The notes: generated by a model from the sequence alone, not told the origin. Positions 49,307 to 58,517 are shown, numbered from the stretch's first letter. The stretch: 64,000 bases of DNA from Firmicutes bacterium UBA3572 (GCA_002375985.1 DFNH01000024.1:74399-138398), one strand, 5' to 3'. Numbers and translations are program-made.

Positions 49307-50554
49307 TTACAAGCACTTCTGATTAAGGTCTACGCACAATATAAGTACCTTGTCATCATAACAGTTTGTACATTTAGCTGATACCGTTACACATAGATTG
49401 CCCGATGCCAGAGATATGTACGGTTCGGTGATATATATATTTAAACCGGTGCTTATAAAAAGGTAATAATCTTTTAAGGAATGGTCCGATCCTTTTTGAG
49501 CAGGCTTGAAGATAAACTTTTGCTGCCTTGGCAGTTTGTTGTAATTGCAAATTGTTTCACTCAATTGAATGCCCGATTCATCAAGAACATAAATACATTC
49601 GATAGCTCGATAGCTGTCAACCATCTCCATCAACTTTCTGTCTATATATTCTAAAGGTATTACGGAAAGCTGCTCAACAATATTGCTTACGATTGCCCGG
49701 GACATTTTTTGTACTGATTTCTGGTTACTTATCTTTTCAACCATGTAGTTTTTAAACCTGGAAGCTATATGGTTGATTTTATTGTTAACCAGTTTTATAC
49801 AAGCACTATCAACCATCTGTGGTTTTGAAAAGTAATATCCCTGGAGCATGTCGACCCCGAGTTCAAGAATTGAAATTGCTTCTTCTTCTCTTTCTATACC
49901 TTCTGCTACCACCAGAGAACCTATGTTTTTGGCTAAATTTACCAAAGACTTGAGTACTTCCTGTTTATAATATTCCTTATTAATGTCTTTCACCAGCGAC
50001 TTATCTATTTTTAATACATCCGGTTTCGCTATAGAAATTCGGCTCATGTTAGAATGTCCTACACCTACATCATCCAGTGCTATTAAAAAACCATGGTTCT
50101 TGTATGCATTTACAAACTTTTCCAGGGCTTTTGCATCATTTACTTTGGATTCCACGATTTCTATTACTATATTGTTCGGGTTTATATTTAATTTGTCGAC
50201 CAGGTTTATCAGTTCACTGTAACATGCATTATCTTTACCAATTATAGAAGCATCTACGTTAAGAAATAGTAACAACAAATTATCCTTATCAAAAAGTACA
50301 TGCTTAAAACAGGCAAGTGCCTTTTCCCTGCACAATCTATCCAGGTCTATTGTTAATTCTTCCTTTTCAGCAAGGTTAAATAAAATACTTGGCGGTATAA
50401 CTTTGGAGTCAATAGTACAAATTCCCCTGGACAAAGCTTCAAAACCCACTATTGATTTTTTCTTTACAGATACAACCGGGTGAAAATATGTCTTAATATT
50501 TCGAGAAATTATAATATCATGTATTCTTATATTTTCATATTCTGCCAGTATCAT
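49307..50554 (-). CDS. EAL-domain cyclic-di-GMP phosphodiesterase with C-terminal sensor-like domain
   Basis: A 415-residue protein. Residues 15-250 form an EAL domain that retains the catalytic set: EAL at 39-41, Asn in FLNVDAS, Glu in EIVES, the DD pair in ALDDVGVGHSN, Lys in KIDKSLV, Glu in VAEGIE and Gln in MLQGYYFSKP. It should hydrolyse cyclic-di-GMP. The C-terminal 130 residues resemble a small Cache-like domain without membrane segments. The gene is markedly AT-rich relative to its neighbours, so recent acquisition is likely. Confidence 0.88.
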   Translation of the reverse strand: MILAEYENIRIHDIIISRNIKTYFHPVVSVKKKSIVGFEALSRGICTIDSKVIPPSILFNLAEKEELTIDLDRLCREKALACFKHVLFDKDNLLLLFLNVDASIIGKDNACYSELINLVDKLNINPNNIVIEIVESKVNDAKALEKFVNAYKNHGFLIALDDVGVGHSNMSRISIAKPDVLKIDKSLVKDINKEYYKQEVLKSLVNLAKNIGSLVVAEGIEREEEAISILELGVDMLQGYYFSKPQMVDSACIKLVNNKINHIASRFKNYMVEKISNQKSVQKMSRAIVSNIVEQLSVIPLEYIDRKLMEMVDSYRAIECIYVLDESGIQLSETICNYNKLPRQQKFIFKPAQKGSDHSLKDYYLFISTGLNIYITEPYISLASGNLCVTVSAKCTNCYDDKVLILCVDLNQKCL

Positions 50555-50603
50555 ATCCGATCACCTTACTTTAATTGAGGTACATTTTTTATGTATCGTA
50601 ACA

Positions 50604-50635
50604 AAACAGCCTACCCCCTTAAAGGGATAGGCTCC
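50604..50635 (-). terminator. Terminator-like stem upstream of the EAL gene
   Basis: AGCCTATCCC and GGGGGTAGGCT pair across a short loop and are followed by GTTTTGTT on the minus strand, 50 bases before the EAL gene start. It could end an upstream transcript or attenuate the EAL gene. A cyclic-di-GMP riboswitch was looked for but not found. The 50555-50867 stretch holds no convincing gene. Confidence 0.5.
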
Positions 50636-50867
50636 TCTGCCATGCATTACTGACGCCCCGTTACGTCGCGTTTTGTTTTAAATTATACTATATCTTTATC
50701 TTTATACCATATTTTTGGTTTGAAGGGAATACTGACACCGAAAAGTGGTTTTTGCGCCTTTCTCATGCCTTCCGACCACCAGAACGGCCTTTTCACCCGC
50801 ATTTGCGCGCGAGACCAGCGGTTGATTTCCCTGGAAGAATCCCTGGACTGCGGGGGTGTCAGGGTTG

Positions 50868-51074
50868 TCACTTTTTCTTTTCGTCCTGGGATTCTTGCTT
50901 ATCGCTCCAGGCTCCCAAACCCAATGACTCCTTAGCCGCTTCCCAGGCGCGGGCGATGACGTTCGGGTTTTCATTCTTGCCCTCCGCCCGCTGTTCGCTT
51001 GGGACGAAATTACCCTGGTCGCGATCATCCTTTCCCCGCTCCAGGCCTTGCGGGTCCTGTTTACCGGCAGACAT
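50868..51074 (-). CDS. Small hydrophilic hypothetical protein
   Basis: A 68-residue protein, rich in charged residues and Gln (MSAGKQDPQGLERGKDDRDQGNFVPSEQRAEGKNENPNVIARAWEAAKESLGLGAW), with an ATG preceded by GGGGTGA. No family is recognised. Composition suggests a disordered, heat-stable protein, such as one linked to spores or stress. The longer frame to 51149 has no better start. Confidence 0.4.
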   Translation of the reverse strand: MSAGKQDPQGLERGKDDRDQGNFVPSEQRAEGKNENPNVIARAWEAAKESLGLGAWSDKQESQDEKKK

Positions 51075-51377
51075 ACTGTTAATCACCCCGGTCCTAGGAT
51101 GCGCCCCGCCAGGACCGAATATGCAAGCTGGCGGCAGATGTTTCTTCAACAGCCGGAGAATCCGCCTGCGAGTTAATACATAAGTACTTTACGGTGCTTT
51201 CCGCTAGCCGGGCGTACCTGTTCAGGACCGCGTCCAGCATCCGTCCCTGGAAATGCGCCCAATTCCTTTTTTTCTGCGTGAAAAACTTTTAACAAACCCT
51301 TCTGAGAACAGGGCACAAAACCCTTGCCCCCATCAGGAGGCAAGGTTTCGGTTACACAAGGCCCTGTCCGCAATGCG
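51075..51377. other. Region without a convincing gene
   Basis: Minus strand 51240-51094 has a 48-codon frame (MLDAVLNRYARLAESTVKYLC...) with only a weak ribosome site. No RNA motif, repeat or plausible domain was seen. Confidence 0.3.
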
Positions 51378-51418
51378 AAAAAAGACACCACCGAGGTGCA
51401 GTTCACCGCCGGTGGTGT
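51378..51418 (-). terminator. Rho-independent terminator after tRNA-Glu
   Basis: ACACCACCG and CGGTGGTGT form a perfect nine-pair stem (loop about 16 bases with a second small stem) followed by CTTTTTT. It lies 11 bases beyond the tRNA 3' end and probably ends the gltX-tRNA transcript. Confidence 0.85.
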
Positions 51419-51429
51419 GGACATGCTGC

Positions 51430-51505
51430 TGGTAGCCCCAACGGGACTCGAACCCGTGTCTCCACCTTGAGAGGGTGGTGTCCTCGACCGCTAGACGATG
51501 GGGCC
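51430..51505 (-). tRNA. tRNA-Glu (anticodon CUC)
   Basis: Standard cloverleaf on the minus strand. The acceptor stem is GGCCCCA with TGGGGCT, the anticodon loop is CUCUCAA in a CCACC/GGTGG stem, and the T-arm has GGGTTCGAGTCCC. CCA is encoded. It is adjacent to tRNA-Gln and gltX, same strand. Confidence 0.95.
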
Positions 51506-51516
51506 TGGAAGTGATT

Positions 51517-51590
51517 TGGCTGCGGGACTAGGATTCGAACCTAGACTAGATGATCCAGAGTCATCCGTGCTACCGTTACACCATCCCGCA
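51517..51590 (-). tRNA. tRNA-Gln (anticodon CUG)
   Basis: Cloverleaf on the minus strand: acceptor TGCGGGA with TCCCGCA, anticodon loop CUCUGGA in a GATGA/TCATC stem, T-arm AGGTTCGAATCCT, and encoded CCA. It lies 29 bases after the gltX stop and 11 bases before tRNA-Glu. Confidence 0.95.
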
Positions 51591-51619
51591 GCAAAGAGCG
51601 CGATAGTAATTATAGCACA

Positions 51620-53107
51620 TCAGGCCTCGGCGCGCAAGTTGATATCAATCCAATCCACCGCCCGTTCAAGCCGGGCCAGGCATTCTTCCTTGCCCAGAGT
51701 AGCCATGATGTCAAACAGCCCCGGCCCCACGGTTCGCCCGGACAGGGCCAACCGCGTGGGGTGGATAAGCGCGCCCCCGGAGATGCCCATCTCGTCGATT
51801 ACCCTCCGGTAGGCTTGCTCGGTTGCCTCCACCGTAAACTGATCGCTCGGCACGGCGGCCAAGGCTTCCCGTCCCCGAGCCAGGAGTTCGGTTACACCGG
51901 GTTTGGCGAAGTATTTGCGTATACCCTTTTCTTCGTAGGTGAAATCGGACCGGTAAAAGTAGGCCGCGGCGTCACGGAGTTCGGCCAAGGTGTGGACACG
52001 GCTCCGCACCGTTTCCACCACCCGGTTCAGGTAGTCCAACTCCGCCGCCCCAGGAACGGCGCTGACGTATCCGGCCTCCTGCATAAAGGGCAGGACCGCC
52101 TCCACCACGCGCGCCAGCGGTAGCGAGCTCAGGTACTGGCCGTTTAACCAGGTCAGCTTGCGCACATCGTAAATGGCAGCGTGTTTGGAAACCGCCTCCA
52201 GACTAAACAGCTCTTGGATTTGTGCCAGGGTCATCTGTTCCCGTTCGTCCCCGGGCGACCACCCCAGCAGGGCCAGGTAATTGACGATGGCCTCGGGCAG
52301 AAACCCTTCGGCGCGAAACTCCTCCACCGCTGTGGCCCCATGACGCTTGGAGAGCTTGGACCGGTCTGGCGCCAGGATCATGGGCACGTGCGCAAATGCG
52401 GGCAGTTGGTAACCGAGCAAACGGTAAAGCACAATCTGCTTGGGCGTATTGGAAAGGTGCTCCTCGGCCCGGATAACGTGGCTGATGCGCATGGCCGCGT
52501 CGTCCACCACGCAGGCGAAGTTGTAAGTCGGCCCGCCGTTGGACTTCAGGATAATGAAATCGTCCAGCGTGGCGTTGTCGAAGCTGACCTCGCCCCGGAT
52601 CAGATCATGCACAACGGTGGTGCCGGTACGGGGCACCCGCACCCGCAGCGCGGGCCGGATGCCGGCTGCTTCCTTCGCCTGGCGCTGGGCCGCGGTCAGT
52701 GTACAGCAGCGCCGGTCATATCGCGGCACTTCCCCTCGCTTCCGGGCCTCTTCCCGCTGCTGGGCCAACTCCTCCGGCGTGCAGTAACACCAGTAGGCTT
52801 GACCGCTTTCCACGAGGCGCCTGGCCTCCGCTTGGTATATTTCAAACCGGTCGGACTGACGATACGGACCGTAGGGCCCGCCCAGGTCCGGACCTTCGTC
52901 CCAATCCAGGCCCAGCCAACGTAAGCTTGTGGCAATCTGAACGGCCGCCTCTTCGATATTGCGGCCGGTATCGGTGTCTTCCAGGCGCAGGACAAAAACC
53001 CCTCCCCGGCTACGGGCGAAAAGCCAGTTGAACAGGGCCGTCCGGGCACCCCCGATATGTAAGTTGCCCGTGGGACTGGGCGCAAATCTGACGCGTACGG
53101 TATCCAT
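51620..53107 (-). CDS. gltX: Glutamyl-tRNA synthetase
   Basis: A 495-residue class I synthetase with the HIGH-type motif SPTGNLHIGGARTALFNW and KMSKS-type DRSKLSKRHGATA. The ATG at 53107 has AAGGAG seven bases upstream; the longer frame to 53413 lacks homology. The zinc-type motif reads CYCTPEELAQQREEARKRGEVPRYDRRC. Because it is in Firmicutes and adjoins tRNA-Glu and tRNA-Gln, it is probably non-discriminating, charging both for amidation by GatCAB. Confidence 0.95.
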   Translation of the reverse strand: MDTVRVRFAPSPTGNLHIGGARTALFNWLFARSRGGVFVLRLEDTDTGRNIEEAAVQIATSLRWLGLDWDEGPDLGGPYGPYRQSDRFEIYQAEARRLVESGQAYWCYCTPEELAQQREEARKRGEVPRYDRRCCTLTAAQRQAKEAAGIRPALRVRVPRTGTTVVHDLIRGEVSFDNATLDDFIILKSNGGPTYNFACVVDDAAMRISHVIRAEEHLSNTPKQIVLYRLLGYQLPAFAHVPMILAPDRSKLSKRHGATAVEEFRAEGFLPEAIVNYLALLGWSPGDEREQMTLAQIQELFSLEAVSKHAAIYDVRKLTWLNGQYLSSLPLARVVEAVLPFMQEAGYVSAVPGAAELDYLNRVVETVRSRVHTLAELRDAAAYFYRSDFTYEEKGIRKYFAKPGVTELLARGREALAAVPSDQFTVEATEQAYRRVIDEMGISGGALIHPTRLALSGRTVGPGLFDIMATLGKEECLARLERAVDWIDINLRAEA

Positions 53108-53149
53108 TGCCTCGCTCCTTGTTTCCTTAGTGTAATTCTTGCCTCTGTT

Positions 53150-53179
53150 ATTATAGTGCCTAAATTTACCGTGTGTAAA
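53150..53179 (-). promoter_or_regulatory. Promoter of gltX
   Basis: TTTACA (53179-53174) and TATAAT (53155-53150) on the minus strand are 18 bases apart. The -10 box is perfect and the -35 box matches 5/6. It lies in the gap after ogt, so gltX and the tRNAs can be transcribed independently. Confidence 0.75.
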
Positions 53180-53187
53180 CGGTTGGG

Positions 53188-53691
53188 CTATCCCAGCTGT
53201 CGCTCCAGCGCCAAAAACCGCTCCTTCCACTCCCGACCGCCGGTAAAACCACCGGGAGAACCATCGGCACGGATGATCCGGTGGCAAGGCACCACCAGGG
53301 GCGTGCGGTTTTTTCGCAGGGCATTGCCCACCGCCCGAGCCGCGCCGGGCTTTTCCAGCATCTGCGCCAGTTCCCCATAGGTACGGGTTTGACCGAAAGG
53401 CACCGCCCGGCAAGCCGCCAAAACCACCCGTACAAAGGGGGTGTATCCCGACCAGTCCACAGGCATGTCCGCAAACGAGGCCGGCCGACCGGAGAAATAG
53501 GCCTCCAGCTCATCAAGGAGGATGCGGTCCAACAAACCGCCAGGAGGGTTAATCGGCCCTTTGGCCAATTCCTTCAACCGCTCAAGCGCTTTTGGCCGGT
53601 CGGGCTGCGGTAGCGTCAACGCCCAAAGTCCGGTGTCCGTCCGGCAATATCCCACCCAACCGAAAGCGAACCTGGCCACCGCACCGATCAT
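53188..53691 (-). CDS. ogt: Methylated-DNA--protein-cysteine methyltransferase
   Basis: A 167-residue repair protein with the alkyl-acceptor motif PCHRIIRADGSPGGFTGG, the preceding AAVPFGQTRTYGELA, and an N-terminal ribonuclease-like domain. It transfers methyl from O6-methylguanine to its cysteine. The ATG at 53691 with GGAG seven bases upstream is preferred over 53742. Confidence 0.94.
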   Translation of the reverse strand: MIGAVARFAFGWVGYCRTDTGLWALTLPQPDRPKALERLKELAKGPINPPGGLLDRILLDELEAYFSGRPASFADMPVDWSGYTPFVRVVLAACRAVPFGQTRTYGELAQMLEKPGAARAVGNALRKNRTPLVVPCHRIIRADGSPGGFTGGREWKERFLALERQLG

Positions 53692-53793
53692 TGGACATCT
53701 CCTTTTTCTGGATTTATCCGCCCAATTATGCCCCGGTTGCAATCTGTCTTTCGCCGTCGCCCGCCGTTTTTCCTGTACAGGTAAGGAATCTCG

Positions 53794-55977
53794 CTAAACC
53801 TCGATGATCACCCGGACGTCCCCCTCCTTGCGCAGTAGGTAGCAGTGGATGCGCCCGCGACGGCGGATAAAACCAAGGTCGACCGCTCCGCCCCGCACCC
53901 GGAGGTTGGTTACGGTCAGCTCCCCCAGCCATGACGGCAGCCTGGGTTGCGCAATCCGTAAACCATCCGGAGAACTGGACAGGCCGAGCATGGCTTGCAA
54001 AAACATAAACGGCGTCCCGACCGCCCAGGCCTGGGGGTCACAGGCGATCGGGTAACGGACCGGAGCTCCGGTGGGGCGCCTGGTAAAGCCGCAAAACAGT
54101 TCCGGCAAGCGGTAGTAGGGGAAGTGCAGCGAAGCTTCGAAAAGCCTGGTAAACAACTGCTCCAAATGGTCTAGGTGACCATACCGGCGCAGGCCGGCGG
54201 CGATCACGGCATTGTCGTGAGGCCAAACCGAACCGTTGTGGTAACTCATCGGGTTATAGGGTTTTTCCCACTTGCTTAACGTCCGGATGCCCCAGCCGGA
54301 GTACATATCGGGTTGAAACAGCCGCCTGATGACTTTGCCGGCCGTTTCCGGCGCCAGAATACCGGTAAAAAGGCAATGTCCCATGTTGGACACGACGGTG
54401 CGCACCAGTTGCTTTTGCCCGTCAAGGGCAAACCCCAGGCACTCCTTATCCGCCATCCAAAAGTCACGCATAAAGCGCTGCCGCAAATCTTGAGCCTGGG
54501 TCTGCAGGCGCCGGGCTTCATCCACTTCCCCCAGGGCCGTAAACAGCCTCGCGCCTTGTTCCATGGCCAGATACCAATAGGCCTGGACCTCGACCAGGGC
54601 AATGGAAGGCTTGGCCAAACTCCCGTCGGGATGGACCAGCGCGTCCCAGGAATCTTTCCAGCCCTGGTTGGTCAGACCGCCCTTTGCTTGCCCCACGTAT
54701 TCAAGGTACCCGTCACCGTCGCGGTCACCGTATTCCCGGCACCAGGATAGGGCAGCAATCAAAGAGTGGCGCATTTCCTCCAGCAGCGCGTCGTCCCCGG
54801 TCCACTGGTGGTAAGCGCCCAGAAGGATCACGAACAGAGGGGTGGCATCTATGGAGCCGTAATAAGGAGTGTGCAGGATTTCCCGGCAGTTTGCCATCTC
54901 TCCCCGCCGCATTTCGTGCAGGATTTTGCCCGGCTCAACCTCACGGTGCGCATCCACTTCCCGCCCCTGGTAGCGGCTTAAAAAACGCAGGGTGTCGCGG
55001 GCGATGTCCGGGTTCAAGCAGAGGGTTTGCCAACCGGTGATCAGGGCGTCCCGGCCGAAAGGAGCCGCATACCAGGGAATGCCGGCCTCCACGATTTGGC
55101 CGTCGGGATAAGTGGTATAGAGAGCCCGTAGATCGGTCACGGATCGCTCCAGACTGTGGTTGAACACCTCGTTACCCGAAACAAAGCGGGTACAGCTGTC
55201 TTTCCACTTCCGGTACTCGTTGGCCTGGTCCACTGCGGCGGACACAAAAGCCGTTTTTACCTCCTGCCCCGCCGGCGGTGGCACCAAAGCATCGCCTTGG
55301 CCCTCCTCCAAAACGGGCTGAAACAACCAGGTCAGATGCACCTTCTGCTGCGGGGGCAACTCTATGTCAAAGGTGCACAACGCCCGGCCCGGTTCGAGCC
55401 GCATCCGGACCGGCGGGAGGTCAAAAACCGCCCGGCACCCCCGGACGATCCCATCCAGGCCGCGGTAGCGGAGCATGAAAGAGTCCCCGAATGACACGGG
55501 TTCCAACAGGGTTCCCCGCCGTCGTCTGTCGGCGCCCCGGATTTCGAAAATGTCGCGAAAATCAGATCCTACTAACACCTTCAAGGTGAGCATAACGTGG
55601 GCAAGGTTGTAGTTCACCAGGCGAAGGCGCTGGTAAAAACCCTGCCGCATCACCCGCAGCAAGCGCAGGTGAATACTCTGGGGCGGAATCTCCCGCCCGT
55701 CCAAATGCATTTCGGCATTGGTCAACTCAATCTGGCTGAAATGACTCCCCCTGGTAGCCGAGGACAACAACACGGGCCTGGTGTTGTTAATAAAGTGTTC
55801 AAGACAGCTAAGGTACCGGGTGTCGCGGAAGTAAAGGCCGAGACCGGCCATGTTCTCGGCCGGGATGTCTCCGTCGGGCCGGCTGGTCAAAAACAGGTCT
55901 CCTTCCTTTAGGACCTCGTAGGAAGATTCTTCAATTTCCCGGGGCGCGATCTGTAGGTCATGCATGCCTGCAATCAC
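53794..55977 (-). CDS. Amylo-alpha-1,6-glucosidase-like glycogen debranching enzyme
   Basis: A 727-residue protein. The N-terminal domain (SSYEVLKEGDLFLTSRPDGDIPAENMAGLGLYFRDTRYLSCLEHFINN) and (alpha/alpha)6 barrel (IPWYAAPFGRDALITGWQTL, DGDGYLEYVGQAKGGLTNQGWKDSWD, SNMGHCLFTGIL, YHNGSVWPHDNAVIA) match the bacterial debranching family with catalytic Asp/Glu residues in the barrel. It overlaps a GT4 glycosyltransferase by four bases, so both act on one polysaccharide. Alternatively it degrades a sucrose- or trehalose-like glucoside. Confidence 0.85.
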   Translation of the reverse strand: MIAGMHDLQIAPREIEESSYEVLKEGDLFLTSRPDGDIPAENMAGLGLYFRDTRYLSCLEHFINNTRPVLLSSATRGSHFSQIELTNAEMHLDGREIPPQSIHLRLLRVMRQGFYQRLRLVNYNLAHVMLTLKVLVGSDFRDIFEIRGADRRRRGTLLEPVSFGDSFMLRYRGLDGIVRGCRAVFDLPPVRMRLEPGRALCTFDIELPPQQKVHLTWLFQPVLEEGQGDALVPPPAGQEVKTAFVSAAVDQANEYRKWKDSCTRFVSGNEVFNHSLERSVTDLRALYTTYPDGQIVEAGIPWYAAPFGRDALITGWQTLCLNPDIARDTLRFLSRYQGREVDAHREVEPGKILHEMRRGEMANCREILHTPYYGSIDATPLFVILLGAYHQWTGDDALLEEMRHSLIAALSWCREYGDRDGDGYLEYVGQAKGGLTNQGWKDSWDALVHPDGSLAKPSIALVEVQAYWYLAMEQGARLFTALGEVDEARRLQTQAQDLRQRFMRDFWMADKECLGFALDGQKQLVRTVVSNMGHCLFTGILAPETAGKVIRRLFQPDMYSGWGIRTLSKWEKPYNPMSYHNGSVWPHDNAVIAAGLRRYGHLDHLEQLFTRLFEASLHFPYYRLPELFCGFTRRPTGAPVRYPIACDPQAWAVGTPFMFLQAMLGLSSSPDGLRIAQPRLPSWLGELTVTNLRVRGGAVDLGFIRRRGRIHCYLLRKEGDVRVIIEV

Positions 55978-57182
55978 CCGCTGGCCAGACTTACTCCTTT
56001 TTCTTTTTGTACGACCGCACGCCGGTAAAACTCAAGGGTATTGTCGGTCATGACCGCGCTGGCAAACCGCTCCTGGACCCGGCGCAGACCGTTAGCCGCC
56101 AGACTTGCGGCTTCGTCCGGGTTTTCGAGAATACGGAGGCAGCGTGCAGCCAATGCTTGGTGATCTCTTGGTGGAACCACAAAACCATTAAACCCGTCTT
56201 CGATTACTTCGGGCATACCTCCCGAACGGGTCACCACGATGGGCGTGCCCGAAGCCAGCGCTTCCAGCATCACTAACCCAAAAGGTTCCTCGAAGATAGA
56301 CGGATATACAACCACGTCGGCGATCCGGTACATATCCGCGATTTCATCCCAGGGGAAAAACTTGATAAAGACATCCTCTTCCAGCCCCAGATCCCGGATC
56401 AATGTGTTCACCAGGCGTATCTCTCGATCCTGGTAATTACCCCAGTCCACCGTCTTTTCGGTGCCGGCCAGCACCAGGCATGCGCCGGGCAAGTGTTTGT
56501 GCACCCGCGCAAAGGCCTTGACCACCACGTCCGACCCCTTGGCCAGAGACATCCGGGCCGGATGAAAAATTACCCGGCGGCCGCGCAGCCCCGGATACCG
56601 GGCCAGGATTCGTTCCCGCTCCACCCTACCGACCGGTGCAAACCGTTCCAAATCGATGCCGTGGTGAATAACTTTAATCCGGTGCGCGGGGTAACCGCTG
56701 CGGACCATTTCGTTCTTGATGAAGTGGCTGACCGCAATGACTCCGTCCCAGGCATTTCGAAACGGCAACATTTCATGCCATAGGTCGTCCGCCCACACGT
56801 TATGCGCGGTGAGTAACAGTGGCACGTTCTCTCGGCGGCTCAACAAAACTAAAACCCGGGCGTGCACCGGACTGAAATAATACATATTATGGGCATGAAT
56901 GAGATCCGGCCGGCTCATACGGACGAAAGCGGTAAGCTCGTCGCGGATATCTCCCGCCAGTTCCTGGATCCTCTCCAGCGAACCCAATTCGTTCAGGTCC
57001 ATTAGCGGCGTCCGGGTCACGGTCATGCCACCCCAAACCAGCGTTTCCCGGCCGTCCACCGAACCGGTTAAAAGGTTTACGGTACAGCCCCGGTTGACCA
57101 GGCCGGGACCCAGCATCATCAAGTGGGTCTCCACACCGCCAATAATCGGCGGAAAACCCCAGTGCAGCATAGCGATACGCAC
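55974..57182 (-). CDS. GT4 family glycosyltransferase
   Basis: A 402-residue GT-B enzyme with N-terminal MRIAMLHWGFPPIIGGVETHL and the C-terminal nucleotide-sugar site EEPFGLVMLEALASGTPIVVTRSGGMPEVIEDGFNG (E-x7-E motif). The GTG at 57182, preceded by GAGGAGG, is chosen. Acceptor unknown. The four-base overlap with the debranching enzyme suggests a polysaccharide or glucosylglycerate-type pathway. Confidence 0.9.
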   Translation of the reverse strand: MRIAMLHWGFPPIIGGVETHLMMLGPGLVNRGCTVNLLTGSVDGRETLVWGGMTVTRTPLMDLNELGSLERIQELAGDIRDELTAFVRMSRPDLIHAHNMYYFSPVHARVLVLLSRRENVPLLLTAHNVWADDLWHEMLPFRNAWDGVIAVSHFIKNEMVRSGYPAHRIKVIHHGIDLERFAPVGRVERERILARYPGLRGRRVIFHPARMSLAKGSDVVVKAFARVHKHLPGACLVLAGTEKTVDWGNYQDREIRLVNTLIRDLGLEEDVFIKFFPWDEIADMYRIADVVVYPSIFEEPFGLVMLEALASGTPIVVTRSGGMPEVIEDGFNGFVVPPRDHQALAARCLRILENPDEAASLAANGLRRVQERFASAVMTDNTLEFYRRAVVQKEKGVSLASG

Positions 57183-57411
57183 GGCAAATCCTCCTCTTGC
57201 GGTTTGGTGAAATGCAGGACACACTAATAATTATCCGGTTACCACCACCATATTCTTTCAACTATTGGATCTAGTGACATAAGATGGTAAACTACCTGCA
57301 ACCCCAAATCAATTTATATATAAAAGTTTTTTATTTAAGCGATAATAATATGGTTGAAATTAATTCCTGATGGTAAAATCAAGGTAAACAGTGGCAAGGA
57401 AGTGATGGCAA

Positions 57412-58458
57412 GTGGCCGAACCCAAACTGACCTCCCTGACCGTTGGCGGCGGGTGAGCAGCCAAAATCGGGCCGGGGGTCCTGGCCCAGGTCTTGAATTA
57501 TTTGCCGGAGATGAAAGACGCCCGATTACTGGTCGGCATCGAAACCGCCGACGACGCCGGCGTCTACCTGATAAATGAAGAAACAGCGCTTTTACATACG
57601 GTCGACTTTTTCACGCCGATCGTGGACGATCCGCGGCGTTTCGGGCAAATCGCGGCGGCCAACGCTTTGAACGATATTTACGCCATGGGCGGCCAACCGC
57701 TTACGGCTATGAACATCATCTGTTACCCCACCAAGAATGGGAGTCTGGACGTCCTGGCCCAGATCCTGGTGGGCGGAGCGGAAAAAGCCAAGGAAGCAGG
57801 CGCTTTGATCGTGGGCGGACATAGCGTGGAGGATAAGGAGCCGAAATACGGTCTGGCCGTGACCGGCATCGCCAAGCCCGACCAGGTACTCCGTAACAGC
57901 ACGGCCCGGCCGGGAGACCGGCTGGTGCTCACCAAGCCTCTGGGTACGGGCATTGTCACTTCGGCCGTAAAGGCGAATATGGTCCCTCCCGAGATCGAAG
58001 AGGCGGTAAGCACCCAGATGGCCACCCTGAACGACCGGGCGGCACAGGCCATGCGGGAGGCCGGACCCTCCGCCTGCACCGACGTCACCGGCTTCGGCCT
58101 ACTGGGACACGCGCTGGAAATGGCTCGCGGCAGCGGGGTGGGGATCATTCTGGAGGCCGGCGCGCTGCCGGTGATCGAGAGGGCCGTGGAATATGCCACG
58201 CTGGGGTTGATTCCCCGCGGGGCACACGCCAACCGCTGTTTCCTCGGTGACAACGTCACTTTCGAAGAAGATGTGCCCCTGGCCCTTCAGGACATCATGT
58301 TCGACCCACAAACCTCCGGCGGACTTTTGATCTCCATTGCCGAGGAACGTGTGCAAACCTTGATGGACAAGCTGATTTCCTATGGTGTGCCGCAGGCCCG
58401 GGTGATCGGCCGTGTGACCCGGGACATCCCTGCGGGAAAGATCCTGGTCCGCGCCTAA
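57412..58458 (+). CDS. selD: Selenide, water dikinase SelD with in-frame UGA (selenocysteine)
   Basis: A 348-residue enzyme making selenophosphate. Reading from the GTG at 57412, codon 15 is TGA inside the active-site loop VGGG(U)AAKIGPGVL, where SelD homologues carry Sec or Cys. The frame continues without interruption: ARLLVGIETADDAGVYL, VGGAEKAKEAGALIVGGHS, KPLGTGIV. A bSECIS-like hairpin (57469-57487) follows the UGA. The frame from 57493 alone would lack the catalytic loop. The upstream AAGGAAGTG site supports this start. No other selenium genes are in the window. Confidence 0.93.
57469..57487 (+). promoter_or_regulatory. Putative bSECIS hairpin in selD
   Basis: GGGCC and GGCCC pair across a nine-base loop beginning 13 bases after the UGA codon and carrying G and U residues at the tip, as in bacterial SECIS elements that bind SelB. 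Confidence 0.6.
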
Positions 58459-58517
58459 CAAAGGGAACAGGCATTTTTGTGGATAAGCGTTTACCACCGC
58501 GCCAGCGGCCTCTTTAG

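Noticed and set aside
50555..50700. Cyclic-di-GMP riboswitch upstream of the EAL gene
   Set aside because: The conserved GEMM-I elements (GCAAA..., CGYAAAG) are absent; only a terminator-like stem is seen.
53108..53187. T-box leader before gltX
   Set aside because: The gap is too short and contains no T-box sequence; a plain promoter is present.
57354..57578. 74-codon frame overlapping the start of selD
   Set aside because: Arg-rich nonsense in another frame; the selD frame with UGA explains the region.
58478..58486. Single DnaA-box sequence between selD and tupC
   Set aside because: One nine-base match is expected by chance in 64 kb; unlike 4058-4086 it is not paired.
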